The notes: generated by a model from the sequence alone, not told the origin. DNA of 64,000 nt from Gordonia sp. X0973 (GCF_013348785.1 NZ_CP054691.1:2976001-3040000), one strand, 5' to 3'. Shown: positions 32,800 to 47,892, counted from the first letter of the stretch. Numbers and translations: made by a program.

Positions 32800-33108
32800 A
32801 TGCACAACGCCAAAGCCGTCGGACTGCTCGGCTACGTCCTTCTCCTAGTCGGCATCCCTTTCGTCGCCGTATGGCTGGCACTCGCCGCCTCGGCGCATCC
32901 CGAGGCCGGCTGGGTGGGCGCCGCGTCGATCACGACGCTGCTCGTCGGTATCGCCTGCCTGATCGTCAGCAGGAGGATGCTCACGAGCGGGCGCCACATC
33001 GACGAGCGGGCGGAGGAGGATCCGATTCAGCCCGAAGTCACCGCCGAGGAGGCCGCCGAATACGAGCTGCACTACCACGGTCGCGACACTCGCCGGGACC
33101 GTCGGTGA
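32800..33108 (+). CDS. small two-helix membrane protein (SigF stress island)
   Basis: 102 residues from ATG at 32800 after an AAAGGAGG site. Two hydrophobic helices span about residues 7-28 and 39-58 with a short Pro/Glu loop between them. The C-terminal 40 residues are acidic, with several histidines and arginines (ELHYHGRDTRRDRR). The consensus SigF-type promoter in front makes it a probable general-stress membrane protein. The family is not recognised. Confidence 0.8.
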   Translation: MHNAKAVGLLGYVLLLVGIPFVAVWLALAASAHPEAGWVGAASITTLLVGIACLIVSRRMLTSGRHIDERAEEDPIQPEVTAEEAAEYELHYHGRDTRRDRR

Positions 33109-33210
33109 TCAACCCGCCGGACGGTGGCCAGGCATCTCTCGACTTGTTATGGTCGGAGACACGGTTGAACACCACAGCCGTCGAGATCGCAAGTCTCGGA
33201 GGTTCGGCCC

Positions 33211-33630
33211 ATGTCCGATCTCATTTCTCTCCCCACCCGCACATCGACCGCCTCATCGACGCTCCGACGCGACGACGCATGCGACACCCACGTCGGCAGT
33301 GCTGACGGCACGACGTTGGTCACCGTCACCGGTTCCATCGACGCCACCACGGTCGACGAGTTCGCCGAGCACCTCGACGCGGCGGTCGCATCCGGCGGCA
33401 ACCGTGTCGTGGTCGACATGACCGACGTCGACTTCCTCGGTGCCGGCGGAATGATCGCCCTGCACGGCACCGCCCTGTCGCTGCTCAATGCGGATGGCGC
33501 CATTGCCGTCGTCGGACCGCGCCCGGTGTCCCGCCCCCTGCGGCGTACCGGACTCGACCGCGTGGTCCCGGTCTTCGACTGGCTGCCCGCGGCGTTCGAA
33601 GCGGTCGGCGGACAGTCCCGGTTGTTCTGA
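33211..33630 (+). CDS. STAS-domain protein, anti-sigma antagonist-like
   Basis: 139 residues from ATG at 33211 with GGAGG nine bases before. After a disordered head of about 30 residues the STAS fold follows: TLVTVTGSIDATTVDEF, VVVDMTDVDFLGAGG, GAIAVVGPR and a C-terminal helix. Antagonists of this type are normally controlled by phosphorylation of a Ser in the DSSG-like loop; here that loop reads LGAGG, with Ala78 where Ser is usual, so this copy may be constitutively active or act differently. It lies in the stress island with SigF and RsbW and is a candidate partner of RsbW. Confidence 0.85.
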   Translation: MSDLISLPTRTSTASSTLRRDDACDTHVGSADGTTLVTVTGSIDATTVDEFAEHLDAAVASGGNRVVVDMTDVDFLGAGGMIALHGTALSLLNADGAIAVVGPRPVSRPLRRTGLDRVVPVFDWLPAAFEAVGGQSRLF

Positions 33631-33632
33631 GG

Positions 33633-33658
33633 GTTTGGCTTCCGCCGGGCGCGGGTAA
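33633..33658 (+). promoter_or_regulatory. SigF-type promoter
   Basis: GTTT at 33633-33636, 16 bases, GGGTAA at 33653-33658, immediately after the STAS gene and 35 bases before the GTG of the Pro-rich peptide. Confidence 0.7.
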
Positions 33659-33692
33659 CGCTCGGGAGACTGCACCGTCGAAAGGAGCACTC

Positions 33693-33911
33693 GTGTTTCC
33701 CACCCTCACCGAACCGGTGAAACCCACGACCCCACCGCCGCCGATGCCGACGCCCGGCGCGCCTCAACCCGAGCCGGAGCCACCCGCACCGCCTCCCGTC
33801 GAACCCATCCCGCGGCCCGCTCCACCGCCTCCGCAGCCGCCCGGCCCACCGCCCCCGGGCGATCCCGGCCCGCCCGATCCCGAACCCCGGCCACTGGTCG
33901 TCCGCGCCTGA
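33693..33911 (+). CDS. Pro-rich 72-residue peptide (SigF stress island)
   Basis: 72 residues from GTG at 33693, with AAGGAG before it. Roughly half of all residues are proline, in PPPP, PEPEPP and PPPPQPPGP runs, and it has no signal peptide or membrane helix. A polyproline II rod is expected. Only the promoter, ribosome site and conserved stop context support it as a real gene. No family is recognised. Confidence 0.6.
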   Translation: MFPTLTEPVKPTTPPPPMPTPGAPQPEPEPPAPPPVEPIPRPAPPPPQPPGPPPPGDPGPPDPEPRPLVVRA

Positions 33912-33964
33912 CCGTCCCGGCTCACCACCCCCGGCTCACCACCCCGGCTCCGTAAGCTGGAGCG

Positions 33965-34651
33965 GTGACCCAGACACACCCCGCCGAGGAGCCGGCCCGA
34001 CCGTTTCCCGTCGGTCAGTTCTGGTATCACTTCGACGAGGACCGCTGGGTCTGGTCCGACGAGTTGGCACGGATTCACGGCTATTCGTCGGCCGCCGACG
34101 TCGAGCCCACGACCGCGCTGATGCTCGCCCACAAGCATCCCGACGACAAAGACCGCGTCGAGCAGCTCATCACCCGGGTCCGCACGGCGCGCGAATCGTT
34201 CAGCGGGCAACACCGCGTCATCGACGCCCAGGGCCGGGTCGTGCCGGTCGTGGTCGTCGCCGACACCTTCACCGACCGCACCGGCACGGCGGTGGGCACC
34301 ACCGGCTATTACGTGGCGCTGCCGACCACCGGCACAGACACCGAGCCGCCGGTCGACCTCGGCGCCGAGCAGGCCGTGCGCGACCGCGTCGAGAAGGTCG
34401 TCGACCGCCGTGCCGTCATCGAGCAGGCCAAGGGTGCGCTGCGCCTGGTGTACCGACTCGACGATCAACAGGCCTTCGACCTGCTCACCTGGCGTTCCCA
34501 GGAGACCAACACCAAGGTGCGCGACCTGGCCGCGGCGATCTGCGACCAGCTCGGCACCCTCGATCTGCCGTCGGCCGCGCGAGCCCGGTTCGACCACCTG
34601 CTGCTGACCGCCCACGAGGCTGCCGCCTCGGTCGACGCCGACGAGGACTGA
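33965..34651 (+). CDS. PAS-ANTAR domain protein
   Basis: 228 residues from GTG at 33965. A PAS fold (about 18-118, with FDEDRWVWSDELARIHGYSS) is followed by an ANTAR RNA-binding domain (about 140-200: RAVIEQAKGALRLVYRLDDQQAFDLL, then a three-helix bundle). ANTAR proteins bind paired hairpins in nascent RNA to prevent termination. The signal sensed by the PAS domain is unknown. It may be cotranscribed with the Pro-rich peptide, 53 bases upstream. Confidence 0.9.
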   Translation: MTQTHPAEEPARPFPVGQFWYHFDEDRWVWSDELARIHGYSSAADVEPTTALMLAHKHPDDKDRVEQLITRVRTARESFSGQHRVIDAQGRVVPVVVVADTFTDRTGTAVGTTGYYVALPTTGTDTEPPVDLGAEQAVRDRVEKVVDRRAVIEQAKGALRLVYRLDDQQAFDLLTWRSQETNTKVRDLAAAICDQLGTLDLPSAARARFDHLLLTAHEAAASVDADED

Positions 34652-34712
34652 CCGTCGCGGCGAGATTGTTCCCGGCTGACTCGAACGGCGCCGACCTCCG
34701 CCCCACCGCGAA

Positions 34713-34742
34713 GACTCGCCGGGGAAACTTCCCCGGCGAGTC
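34713..34742. terminator. bidirectional hairpin terminator
   Basis: GACTCGCCGGGG and its exact inverse around an AAACTT loop, between the convergent PAS-ANTAR and CsbD genes. Confidence 0.85.
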
Positions 34743-34767
34743 TGGTGAGCGCTGCAGAAGGGCCGCT

Positions 34768-34992
34768 CTAGAAGACGTCCTCGTCGCGGGATTCTTCCTT
34801 CTCCGCCTGGGCCCGCTCCTGGCGCATACGCTCCATGCCGGCCTCGCGAGTCGCCCCGCCGGCCGTCTTCTGGGCGCGCCCCTCCTCGGCGAGGTCATCG
34901 TTGCCGGTGACGCTGCCGACCGTCTCCTTGATCTTGCCCTTGGCTTGGTCCATCGCTCCCTTGATGGTCTCGGTGGCGTTGTTGTCTGCCAT
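34768..34992 (-). CDS. CsbD family stress protein
   Basis: 74 residues from ATG at 34992, after AAGGAG. The CsbD pattern is clear: an amphipathic IKGAMDQAKGKIKETVGSVTGND, then EEGRAQKTAG. A charged Glu/Arg/Lys C-terminal tail follows. CsbD proteins are small, hydrophilic general-stress proteins of unknown mechanism. A SigF-like promoter lies upstream at 35053-35078. Confidence 0.92.
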   Translation of the reverse strand: MADNNATETIKGAMDQAKGKIKETVGSVTGNDDLAEEGRAQKTAGGATREAGMERMRQERAQAEKEESRDEDVF

Positions 34993-35052
34993 GAGCGATC
35001 ACTCCTTTCGATCGTCGGTTTGACGGACGCTCAGTCGCCCATCGGTGGTTGG

Positions 35053-35078
35053 GTAACCGGAAGACGGGCGGATCAAAC
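35053..35078 (-). promoter_or_regulatory. SigF-like promoter of csbD
   Basis: On the reverse strand: GTTT (35075-35078), 16 bases, GGTTAC (35053-35058), a near match to GGGTAC/GGGTAT, 60 bases from the CsbD start. Confidence 0.5.
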
Positions 35079-35110
35079 CTGCGGGATCGCCGCCGTCGCG
35101 CACCGACGAG

Positions 35111-35533
35111 TCAGTTGCGGCTGTGCGCGGTGGCCCGACGATTGGCACTCTTGATCGCTGAGACGAGTTCGGACTTGCTCATCGTCGAGCGCCCGTCGAT
35201 GTCGAGGCGCTGGGCCACCTTGTAGAGATGCTCCTTGGTCGCGTTGGCGTTCACCCCCTCTTCGCTGTGCCCGGACGGATTGGGGCCGCCGCTAGACGCC
35301 CGCGAGTCCGACGGCCCGGTGCCGCTCTTGGCCTCCCAGTGGTCCCCCACCTTTTCGAACGAATGCTTGAGGGCGTCGTAGGCGACGCGGTGGGCGCGCT
35401 GTTCGTCGTGATACTCCTCGAGCGCGGCGTCGTGGGCCTTGGCGAAGGTCCGCTGCGCCTTCTCCGGTGAACGGGCGATCGTCGACGGCAGTTCGGATTT
35501 CCTCACGTTTCCGCGTTGGGTCGTCTTGGGCAT
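35111..35533 (-). CDS. ChaB and Rho-N domain protein
   Basis: 140 residues from ATG at 35533, after AAGGAGG. The N-terminal half matches ChaB (SELPSTIARSPEKAQRTFAKAHDAALEEY..E..A...AY). The last 40 residues, EHLYKVAQRLDIDGRSTMSKSELVSAIKSAN, form a Rho-N type helix-extended-helix. Such ChaB/Rho-N fusions are common in actinobacteria and stress-linked, with possible nucleic-acid binding. A consensus SigF-type promoter (35571-35596) is upstream and faces a matching one for dps. Confidence 0.88.
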   Translation of the reverse strand: MPKTTQRGNVRKSELPSTIARSPEKAQRTFAKAHDAALEEYHDEQRAHRVAYDALKHSFEKVGDHWEAKSGTGPSDSRASSGGPNPSGHSEEGVNANATKEHLYKVAQRLDIDGRSTMSKSELVSAIKSANRRATAHSRN

Positions 35534-35570
35534 GGTTGACCTCCTTGACTCGGGTTGGTGCCCGAACCGG

Positions 35571-35596
35571 GTTCCCCGCCTTCCCGACGTCGAAAC
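35571..35596 (-). promoter_or_regulatory. SigF-type promoter of the ChaB-like gene
   Basis: On the reverse strand: GTTT (35593-35596), 16 bases, GGGAAC (35571-35576), 38 bases from the start codon. Confidence 0.6.
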
Positions 35597-35622
35597 ACTG
35601 CGGACGGATCCTCCGCACCGAT

Positions 35623-35648
35623 GTTTCGCCGGGGCGCCCCACGGGTAT
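35623..35648 (+). promoter_or_regulatory. SigF-type promoter of dps
   Basis: GTTT at 35623-35626, 16 bases, GGGTAT at 35643-35648. The ATG at 35658 is ten bases beyond the -10, so the transcript would be leaderless or nearly so. Confidence 0.7.
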
Positions 35649-35657
35649 CGCCTCCCC

Positions 35658-36209
35658 ATGACACCAACATCACCCACCTTCACCGCACCGGGAATCACCA
35701 CCGTCGAGGCAGCCGGGCTCATCAACACGCTGCAGGAGCGCCTGAGCGCACTCAACGACCTGCACCTGACGCTCAAACACATCCACTGGAATGTCGTCGG
35801 CCCGAATTTCATCGGCGTCCACGAGATGCTCGATCCCCAGGTCGAGTTGGTTCGCGGATACGCCGACGTGCTCGCGGAACGGATCGCCACACTGGGCGGT
35901 TCGCCGCGCGGCACCGCGTCGGCGATCGAGTCCGAGCGCACGTGGGACGACTACTCCCTCAGCCGCGACACCGCCCAAGCTCACCTCGCCGCCCTCGACA
36001 TCGTCTACGACGGTTTCATCGCATCGCACCGCCAGGCGATCGCCGCCACCGGTGACCCCGACCCGGTCACCCAAGACATCTTCATCTCGCAGACCGCCGA
36101 GCTGGAGAAGTTCCAGTGGTTCGTGCGCGCCCATCTGGAAAGTGCGGCCGGCTCCCTGCCCGAGGGGAGTTCCCACACCGAACGCGGGGCCGCCGCGACG
36201 GTCCGCTGA
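35658..36209 (+). CDS. dps: Dps family DNA-binding/ferritin-like protein
   Basis: 183 residues from ATG at 35658. The four-helix Dps fold is evident, with ferroxidase ligands in the standard spacing: His43 (HIHW), His55 and Asp59 (GVHEMLDP), and Glu74 of the next helix. An unstructured C-terminal tail of about 25 residues follows. Dps oligomers store iron and protect DNA in starvation. It has a consensus SigF-type promoter and no room for a ribosome site, which fits leaderless translation. Confidence 0.93.
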   Translation: MTPTSPTFTAPGITTVEAAGLINTLQERLSALNDLHLTLKHIHWNVVGPNFIGVHEMLDPQVELVRGYADVLAERIATLGGSPRGTASAIESERTWDDYSLSRDTAQAHLAALDIVYDGFIASHRQAIAATGDPDPVTQDIFISQTAELEKFQWFVRAHLESAAGSLPEGSSHTERGAAATVR

Positions 36210-36240
36210 CCTTTCGGCCGGCACTCGCCGGGGGCCGGGG

Positions 36241-37056
36241 TCATTCTCCCGGCCCCGCCCCGTCTCCGTCGCCGGTCTCCCCCACCGCCTCCCGCAGCCG
36301 TCGCAGGATCGCCGAGAGCAGGCGCGAGACGTGCATCTGCGAGATACCCAGCTCCTCGGCGATCTCGCTCTGCGACATCGACCGGAAGAACCGCAGCGCG
36401 ACGATGGTCCGCTCCCGCTCGGGTAGTTCGACCATCGCCTCGCGGATCGTCACGAAATCGTCCATGCGCCCCATGTCCGGGTCGGCGGCGCCGATGGTTT
36501 CCACCAGCGGCCGGCCGGCATCCTCACCCCGATCCGATGCGGGGGCGTCGAGCGATGACGCGGTGTGCGCCAACCGCGCGAGCAATCCGTCGATCACCTC
36601 GTCAACCGGTAGGTCCAGGTGCGCGGCGAGCTCCGTTGGCCGCGGCGAGCGCCCGAGGGTTTGCGCGAGTTCGTCGATGCCGCGCGTGATCACCTGGGCG
36701 GTCTCCTTGGCCCGGCGGCCCACCCGGACGGTCCAGGTGTTGTCGCGGAAATGGCGGCGCACCTCGCCCATCACCGTCGGCACGGCGAAGGAGAGGAATT
36801 CGGTCTCGCGCGTCGGGTCGAACCGATCGCAGGCGTTGACCAATCCCACCCGGGCCACCTGGACGAGGTCGTCGAAGGGTTCGCCGCGCCCGGCGAACCG
36901 TCGCGCGACGTGGTCGGCCAACGGGAGGCAGGCGGCCACGGCCTCGTCGCGCAGTTGCGCGCGGCGCTCGTCGTCGGTCTCGGCGGCAGCGGTGGCGAGC
37001 AGCCGTGCGGCGGCGGCGTAGTCGTCGCGCCCGGTGTCGCCCTCGGCGGGGGTCAC
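36241..37056 (-). CDS. sigF: SigF-type (SigB/F group) sigma factor
   Basis: 271 residues from GTG at 37056. Region 2 (about 45-110: VARRFAGRGEPFDDLVQVARVGLVNACDRFDP) carries the core-binding and -10 motifs, with LSFAVPTVMGEVRRHFRD typical of the SigB/SigF/SigG group. Region 3 (about 125-190) and region 4 (about 205-255: LPERERTIVALRFF, SQSEIAEELGISQMHVSRLL) complete it. It follows the RsbW-like anti-sigma gene by seven bases. The whole stress island shows promoters of the kind this sigma recognises, including one before rsbW. Confidence 0.93.
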   Translation of the reverse strand: MTPAEGDTGRDDYAAAARLLATAAAETDDERRAQLRDEAVAACLPLADHVARRFAGRGEPFDDLVQVARVGLVNACDRFDPTRETEFLSFAVPTVMGEVRRHFRDNTWTVRVGRRAKETAQVITRGIDELAQTLGRSPRPTELAAHLDLPVDEVIDGLLARLAHTASSLDAPASDRGEDAGRPLVETIGAADPDMGRMDDFVTIREAMVELPERERTIVALRFFRSMSQSEIAEELGISQMHVSRLLSAILRRLREAVGETGDGDGAGPGE

Positions 37057-37063
37057 TACCGGA

Positions 37064-37441
37064 TCAGTCCCTGTGCGCGGTCATCGTGATCCGCGCCTCG
37101 CGGCCGTGCGTGCCGTCGAGATAGGCGATGTCGGCGTCGTCGGCGACCGAGGTGATCACGTACCAGCCGAACCCGGTCTGATCGAGGTCGTCGCCGTCGA
37201 TGTCGCAGCACACCGTCACGCGCGCGTACTCGGCTCCGGTGGTGAGGTGCAGGCGCAGGCGGGCGCGCGGCGGTGCCGCGGCGACCAGTTGCGTACATGC
37301 CTCGTCGACGCCGATCTTCACGTCGGCGATCGTGTCGAGGCCGAAGTCCTCGGCGAGCAACACCGCCTCGACGAGGTTGCGGACGACCGCTATCCGCCCG
37401 GATACCGCCTCCACCGATAGTTCGACGACATCGCTGTCCAC
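37064..37441 (-). CDS. RsbW/UsfX-like anti-sigma factor
   Basis: 125 residues from GTG at 37441, with GGAAGGCAG nine bases before it. A single GHKL ATPase domain shows a degenerate N-box (GVDEACTQLV, with Gln51 where RsbW and SpoIIAB have Asn) and a G1-like box (DDLDQTGFGWYVI). Such proteins bind a SigF-type sigma and release it when an unphosphorylated antagonist binds. The gene is upstream of sigF in the same operon. The N-box change may reduce kinase activity. Confidence 0.85.
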   Translation of the reverse strand: MDSDVVELSVEAVSGRIAVVRNLVEAVLLAEDFGLDTIADVKIGVDEACTQLVAAAPPRARLRLHLTTGAEYARVTVCCDIDGDDLDQTGFGWYVITSVADDADIAYLDGTHGREARITMTAHRD

Positions 37442-37500
37442 CGCAACTCTGCCTTCCGTGTCGCTGTTCGCGTCCTCGCCCAGTGGGCGACGAGGCCGGA

Positions 37501-37526
37501 TTACCCGTCCGCCTCGGTGTTCAAAC
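37501..37526 (-). promoter_or_regulatory. SigF-type promoter of rsbW-sigF
   Basis: On the reverse strand: GTTT (37523-37526), 16 bases, GGGTAA (37501-37506), 60 bases before the rsbW GTG. It lies inside the last codons of the dinB2-like gene, consistent with autoregulation. Confidence 0.7.
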
Positions 37527-38583
37527 CTTCGGCCGGGACCAGATCGAGCCGCACCCCCAGCAATCGCACCGGGCGATCGAGTTCGAAATCGTCGAGCAGT
37601 GCGTGCAGCACGGGGAGGATCTGCCCGGCGTCGACGGTGACGGCACCGAGTTTGCGCGACTTGGTGCGGGTGAAGAAGGTCTTGGTCCGCAGTGTGACGG
37701 CGACGCGGAAGACCTCGCGCCCCTCGTCGACGACCTGCGCGAGCACGTGGGCGGCGAGGTCGTCGACGGCGGCGTGCAACTCGGCCGGATCGGTGAGGTC
37801 GGTCGGGAAGGTACGCGAATGCGAATGCGATTTCGCCTCCCACGGCTCCTCGGTGACCGTCGAGTCACCGCCACCGCGGCACAGCACGTACAGCCAATTC
37901 CCCTGGTGCGGGCCGAAGGTCGTGATCAGGTCGTCCTTGGGCGTCGCCACCAATTCGTCGACGGTGTTCACGCCGATCGTCGCCAGTTTGGCCGCGGTCT
38001 TCGGCCCGACGCTCCACAACTCGCGCGTCGGCTGACCGCCCATCAGCTCGCCCCAGTTGTCGGCGTCGAGGGTGAACACCCGCGGCCCGTCGTCGACGGG
38101 CTGCTTCTTGGCGAAGTTGGTGGCCATCTTGGCGCGCTGCTTGTTGTCGCTGATCCCGATCGACGACGGGAGGCCGGTGACCTCGGCGATCGCCGAGATG
38201 ACGTCGCCGGCGACTCCCGCCGCCCGCCCGGCGTCCAGCGCCCCGACGTCGAGATAGGCCTCGTCCCACCCCCACACCTCGACAGGGCCGAAGGTGCGCA
38301 GCACGCCCATCACCTGCGCCGACGCCTCGTCGTACGCGTCGGTGTCCAAGGGGACGAATACCGCGTCGGGCATCTTCTTGTGCGCTGCCCGCAGCGGCAT
38401 GCCGGCGCGCACCCCCTGCGCGCGTGCCTCGTACGACGCGCAGGTCACGACCTTGCGCGGCTGGGTCGGATCGCCCTCGCCGCCGACGATGACCGGCACC
38501 CCGACGAGTTCCGGACTGCGGCGGCGCTCCACCGACACCTGGAATTGATCCAGGTCGACGTGCAGGATGCGCGAGGTGCCCAC
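37501..38583 (-). CDS. Y-family DNA polymerase IV, DinB2-like
   Basis: 360 residues from GTG at 38583. The palm shows D10 (HVDLDQF) and the WDEAYLD motif with D107 and E108. A finger, thumb (GISDNKQRAKMATNFAKK and the helix-hairpin-helix LWSVGPKTAAKLATIGV) and little finger (about 245-350) follow. The HVDLDQF lead and GDPTQPRKVVTCASYEAR are typical of mycobacterial DinB2, whose steric-gate residue is Leu rather than Tyr/Phe. Here the aligned position (E. coli Phe13) is Gln15. A relaxed sugar choice is a reasonable prediction. It lies directly upstream of the rsbW-sigF operon on the same strand, and its 3' end contains the SigF promoter. Confidence 0.93.
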   Translation of the reverse strand: MGTSRILHVDLDQFQVSVERRRSPELVGVPVIVGGEGDPTQPRKVVTCASYEARAQGVRAGMPLRAAHKKMPDAVFVPLDTDAYDEASAQVMGVLRTFGPVEVWGWDEAYLDVGALDAGRAAGVAGDVISAIAEVTGLPSSIGISDNKQRAKMATNFAKKQPVDDGPRVFTLDADNWGELMGGQPTRELWSVGPKTAAKLATIGVNTVDELVATPKDDLITTFGPHQGNWLYVLCRGGGDSTVTEEPWEAKSHSHSRTFPTDLTDPAELHAAVDDLAAHVLAQVVDEGREVFRVAVTLRTKTFFTRTKSRKLGAVTVDAGQILPVLHALLDDFELDRPVRLLGVRLDLVPAEGLNTEADG

Positions 38584-38610
38584 GAGCCCAGGGTAGGCGG
38601 CCCCGCCCCG

Positions 38611-39045
38611 TTATCGCTTGGCGCGGGTGCAGTTCGGCTCGGCCGGCTTCTCCGGCCACACGCAGATGTCGATGAAGGTCTGCTGCTCGAATCCACCGCC
38701 GTCGACGACGGTGTACGCGTTGCCCTGCGAGCCGACGTAGGTCGCGCCGCCGCCGGTACCGCCCTCCGAGGTGACGATCGTGGTCATGGCCCAACCCTTG
38801 TCCCGCAGCGCGTTGCGGTAGGCGACCATCGAGGGCCCGGGCGCCCCCGTCGCTTCGTAGTGCATGCGGATTCCGTTGCTGGCGATCGGGTCCGGCCCGA
38901 CCGTCCGGGTCACCCCCGCCGGCACCGGGATCGACGACTTGAGGTCCTCCGGCGACTTGGTCTCGGTCGTCGAGCTGGAACAACCCGAGACGACGACGCC
39001 GGCGGTGAGGACGAGCGCGGCAAGAGCGGTGGCAGTGCGGGTCAT
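38611..39045 (-). CDS. lipoprotein, unknown function
   Basis: 144 residues from ATG at 39045. The signal peptide has a lipobox VVSGC with the acylated Cys near residue 22, followed by a Ser/Thr-rich spacer. The mature domain includes YRNALRDKGW, a Gly-rich strand region (EGGTGGGATYVGSQG) and two cysteines near the end. It resembles small actinobacterial lipoproteins without a named family. A palindromic repeat (copy B) lies upstream. Confidence 0.8.
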   Translation of the reverse strand: MTRTATALAALVLTAGVVVSGCSSSTTETKSPEDLKSSIPVPAGVTRTVGPDPIASNGIRMHYEATGAPGPSMVAYRNALRDKGWAMTTIVTSEGGTGGGATYVGSQGNAYTVVDGGGFEQQTFIDICVWPEKPAEPNCTRAKR

Positions 39046-39096
39046 GGGCAGAGCCTCTCTAATTGGATGAGAGCGCAATCTTAAGGCCGGCCACCC

Positions 39097-39167
39097 GCAA
39101 ACCCCACACTTTCGGACATACCCGACGGGTAGGAGGTGTTGGGTTTGTCCGAATGTGCGGGGTTTGC
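39097..39167. repeat. dispersed palindromic repeat, copy B
   Basis: Arms GCAAACCCC...GGACATACCC (39097-39123) and their inverse (39141-39167) around an asymmetric loop. It separates the lipoprotein start from the 3' end of the AbiEi-like gene. Confidence 0.85.
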
Positions 39168-39170
39168 CCG

Positions 39171-40103
39171 TCAAAGGAGACCGGCGCGCTGCAATTGGAT
39201 CCGAACACGGTTGGGAACCCGCTTCGGCGTGCACAGATCCGTCCAGGTCCAGCGGACGACGATGATCCCCAAGTCCTGCAACCGACTCTCGCGCTCCTTC
39301 TCGCGGCGGAGGGCGGAATCGGTGTCTTCGCCCGCCTTGAGGTACTTCACGTACTTCTCGAGTCCGTCGAATTCTCCGACGACGAGGATCTTCCCGTCGT
39401 CGTCAACCCAGTCGAAGTCCGGCCGCGCCACAAAGCGACCGTGCTCGTCGAAGACCTCGGTCTGCAGACGATGAATCGGGATCCCGTTGAGTATCAGTTG
39501 GGCGCGGCTCCACGACTCGCCGGGATTCTCCGCCAGCCCGTCCGCGTGACGGAGCGCTTCGCGTGCGACGCCGACACCGGTCCGGGGTTCGCGACCATGC
39601 GCCTCCATCCGACTGCGGTCGGCACCGCATCGAAGCGCTCCATCCAGTACGGCGAGCGCGCCGGCGAAACCTTGGGGCGACGTGCGCGCGACATCGAAGG
39701 CTGTCCGTTCCACGCTGGTCGCGCGCACTCCGTCGATCACGACGGCATCGGCGGCAGCGACGTTTCCCGGATGCAGGTGTCGCGTCTTTCGCTTGTACCC
39801 ACGATCGGAGCTCGGCGAGGTCAAATGCAATCGAGACAGATCCGGCCGCAGCATCGGCAATCCGTGCAACGTCGCCGCCGAAGCGTGACTGACGACGGCC
39901 CCAGCCGGGTTGTCCATGGCGAGGACTCGAAGTCGGTGTGCGTCGCTCGGCCACCGATCCGCCGGCGGCGCGTACACACCGCGACCGACGCGGACCAACA
40001 GTCCAGCCGATACGGCCCGGTCCAACTGCCGAACGGACAGACCCTGCGCAGCTGCGTCCCGCGCCCGCAGATATCCGTCCCCACCCAGACTGATCGTCGT
40101 CAT
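39171..40103 (-). CDS. AbiEi-type antitoxin-domain protein
   Basis: 310 residues from ATG at 40103; the frame is open to 40151 but lacks a ribosome site. An N-terminal winged helix (about 5-45: ARDAAAQGLSVRQLDRAVSAGLLVRVGRGVYAP) is of the AbiEi antitoxin type. The middle (VVSHASAATLHGLP, RTAFDVAR) is AbiEi-like. The C-terminal 120 residues, with RPDFDWVDDDGKILVVGEFDG and RRE..RE..L, resemble the DUF559/Vsr-like endonuclease fold found in many actinobacterial members. No AbiEii toxin gene adjoins, so it is an orphan. Confidence 0.8.
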   Translation of the reverse strand: MTTISLGGDGYLRARDAAAQGLSVRQLDRAVSAGLLVRVGRGVYAPPADRWPSDAHRLRVLAMDNPAGAVVSHASAATLHGLPMLRPDLSRLHLTSPSSDRGYKRKTRHLHPGNVAAADAVVIDGVRATSVERTAFDVARTSPQGFAGALAVLDGALRCGADRSRMEAHGREPRTGVGVAREALRHADGLAENPGESWSRAQLILNGIPIHRLQTEVFDEHGRFVARPDFDWVDDDGKILVVGEFDGLEKYVKYLKAGEDTDSALRREKERESRLQDLGIIVVRWTWTDLCTPKRVPNRVRIQLQRAGLL

Positions 40104-40157
40104 GCCCCTTAGACGCAGCGCAGCACCCCACGGTTCCCGACCATCACGCACCGCGTC

Positions 40158-40228
40158 GCAAACCCTGCAGATACGGACATACCCCGCACCTTTTCGATGC
40201 GGGGTATGTCCTGAACTGCAGGGTTTGC
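40158..40228. repeat. dispersed palindromic repeat, copy C
   Basis: Arms GCAAACCCTGCAG...CGGACATACCCCGCA (40158-40188) and inverse (40198-40228), just after the rpoC stop, between rpoC and the AbiEi-like gene start. It could also act as a terminator for rpoC. Confidence 0.85.
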
Positions 40229-40242
40229 GCTACAACCTGCGT

Positions 40243-44199
<3,957 letters not shown>

Positions 44200-44233
44200 T
44201 TGTGCCTCTCAGTTAGAAAAGTAGCTGGTCGTA

Positions 44234-47734
<3,501 letters not shown>

Positions 47735-47892
47735 GATGCGTCCTTCCAACACGAAAGTTGACTAGCTGCTACGAGGTGGGCTTGCGCCGGTGTCGCTGGT
47801 CTGACGACCTGACGGCGAAACACTCGTGACAGCACGACTCGTGCGGGACGGGCGAATCAAAGATGGACAGGAGGCAGCCAGCGCAACGTCCA

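Noticed and set aside
39171..40103. A complete AbiE toxin-antitoxin pair
   Set aside because: No nucleotidyltransferase-type toxin gene lies beside it; the neighbours are rpoC and a lipoprotein gene.
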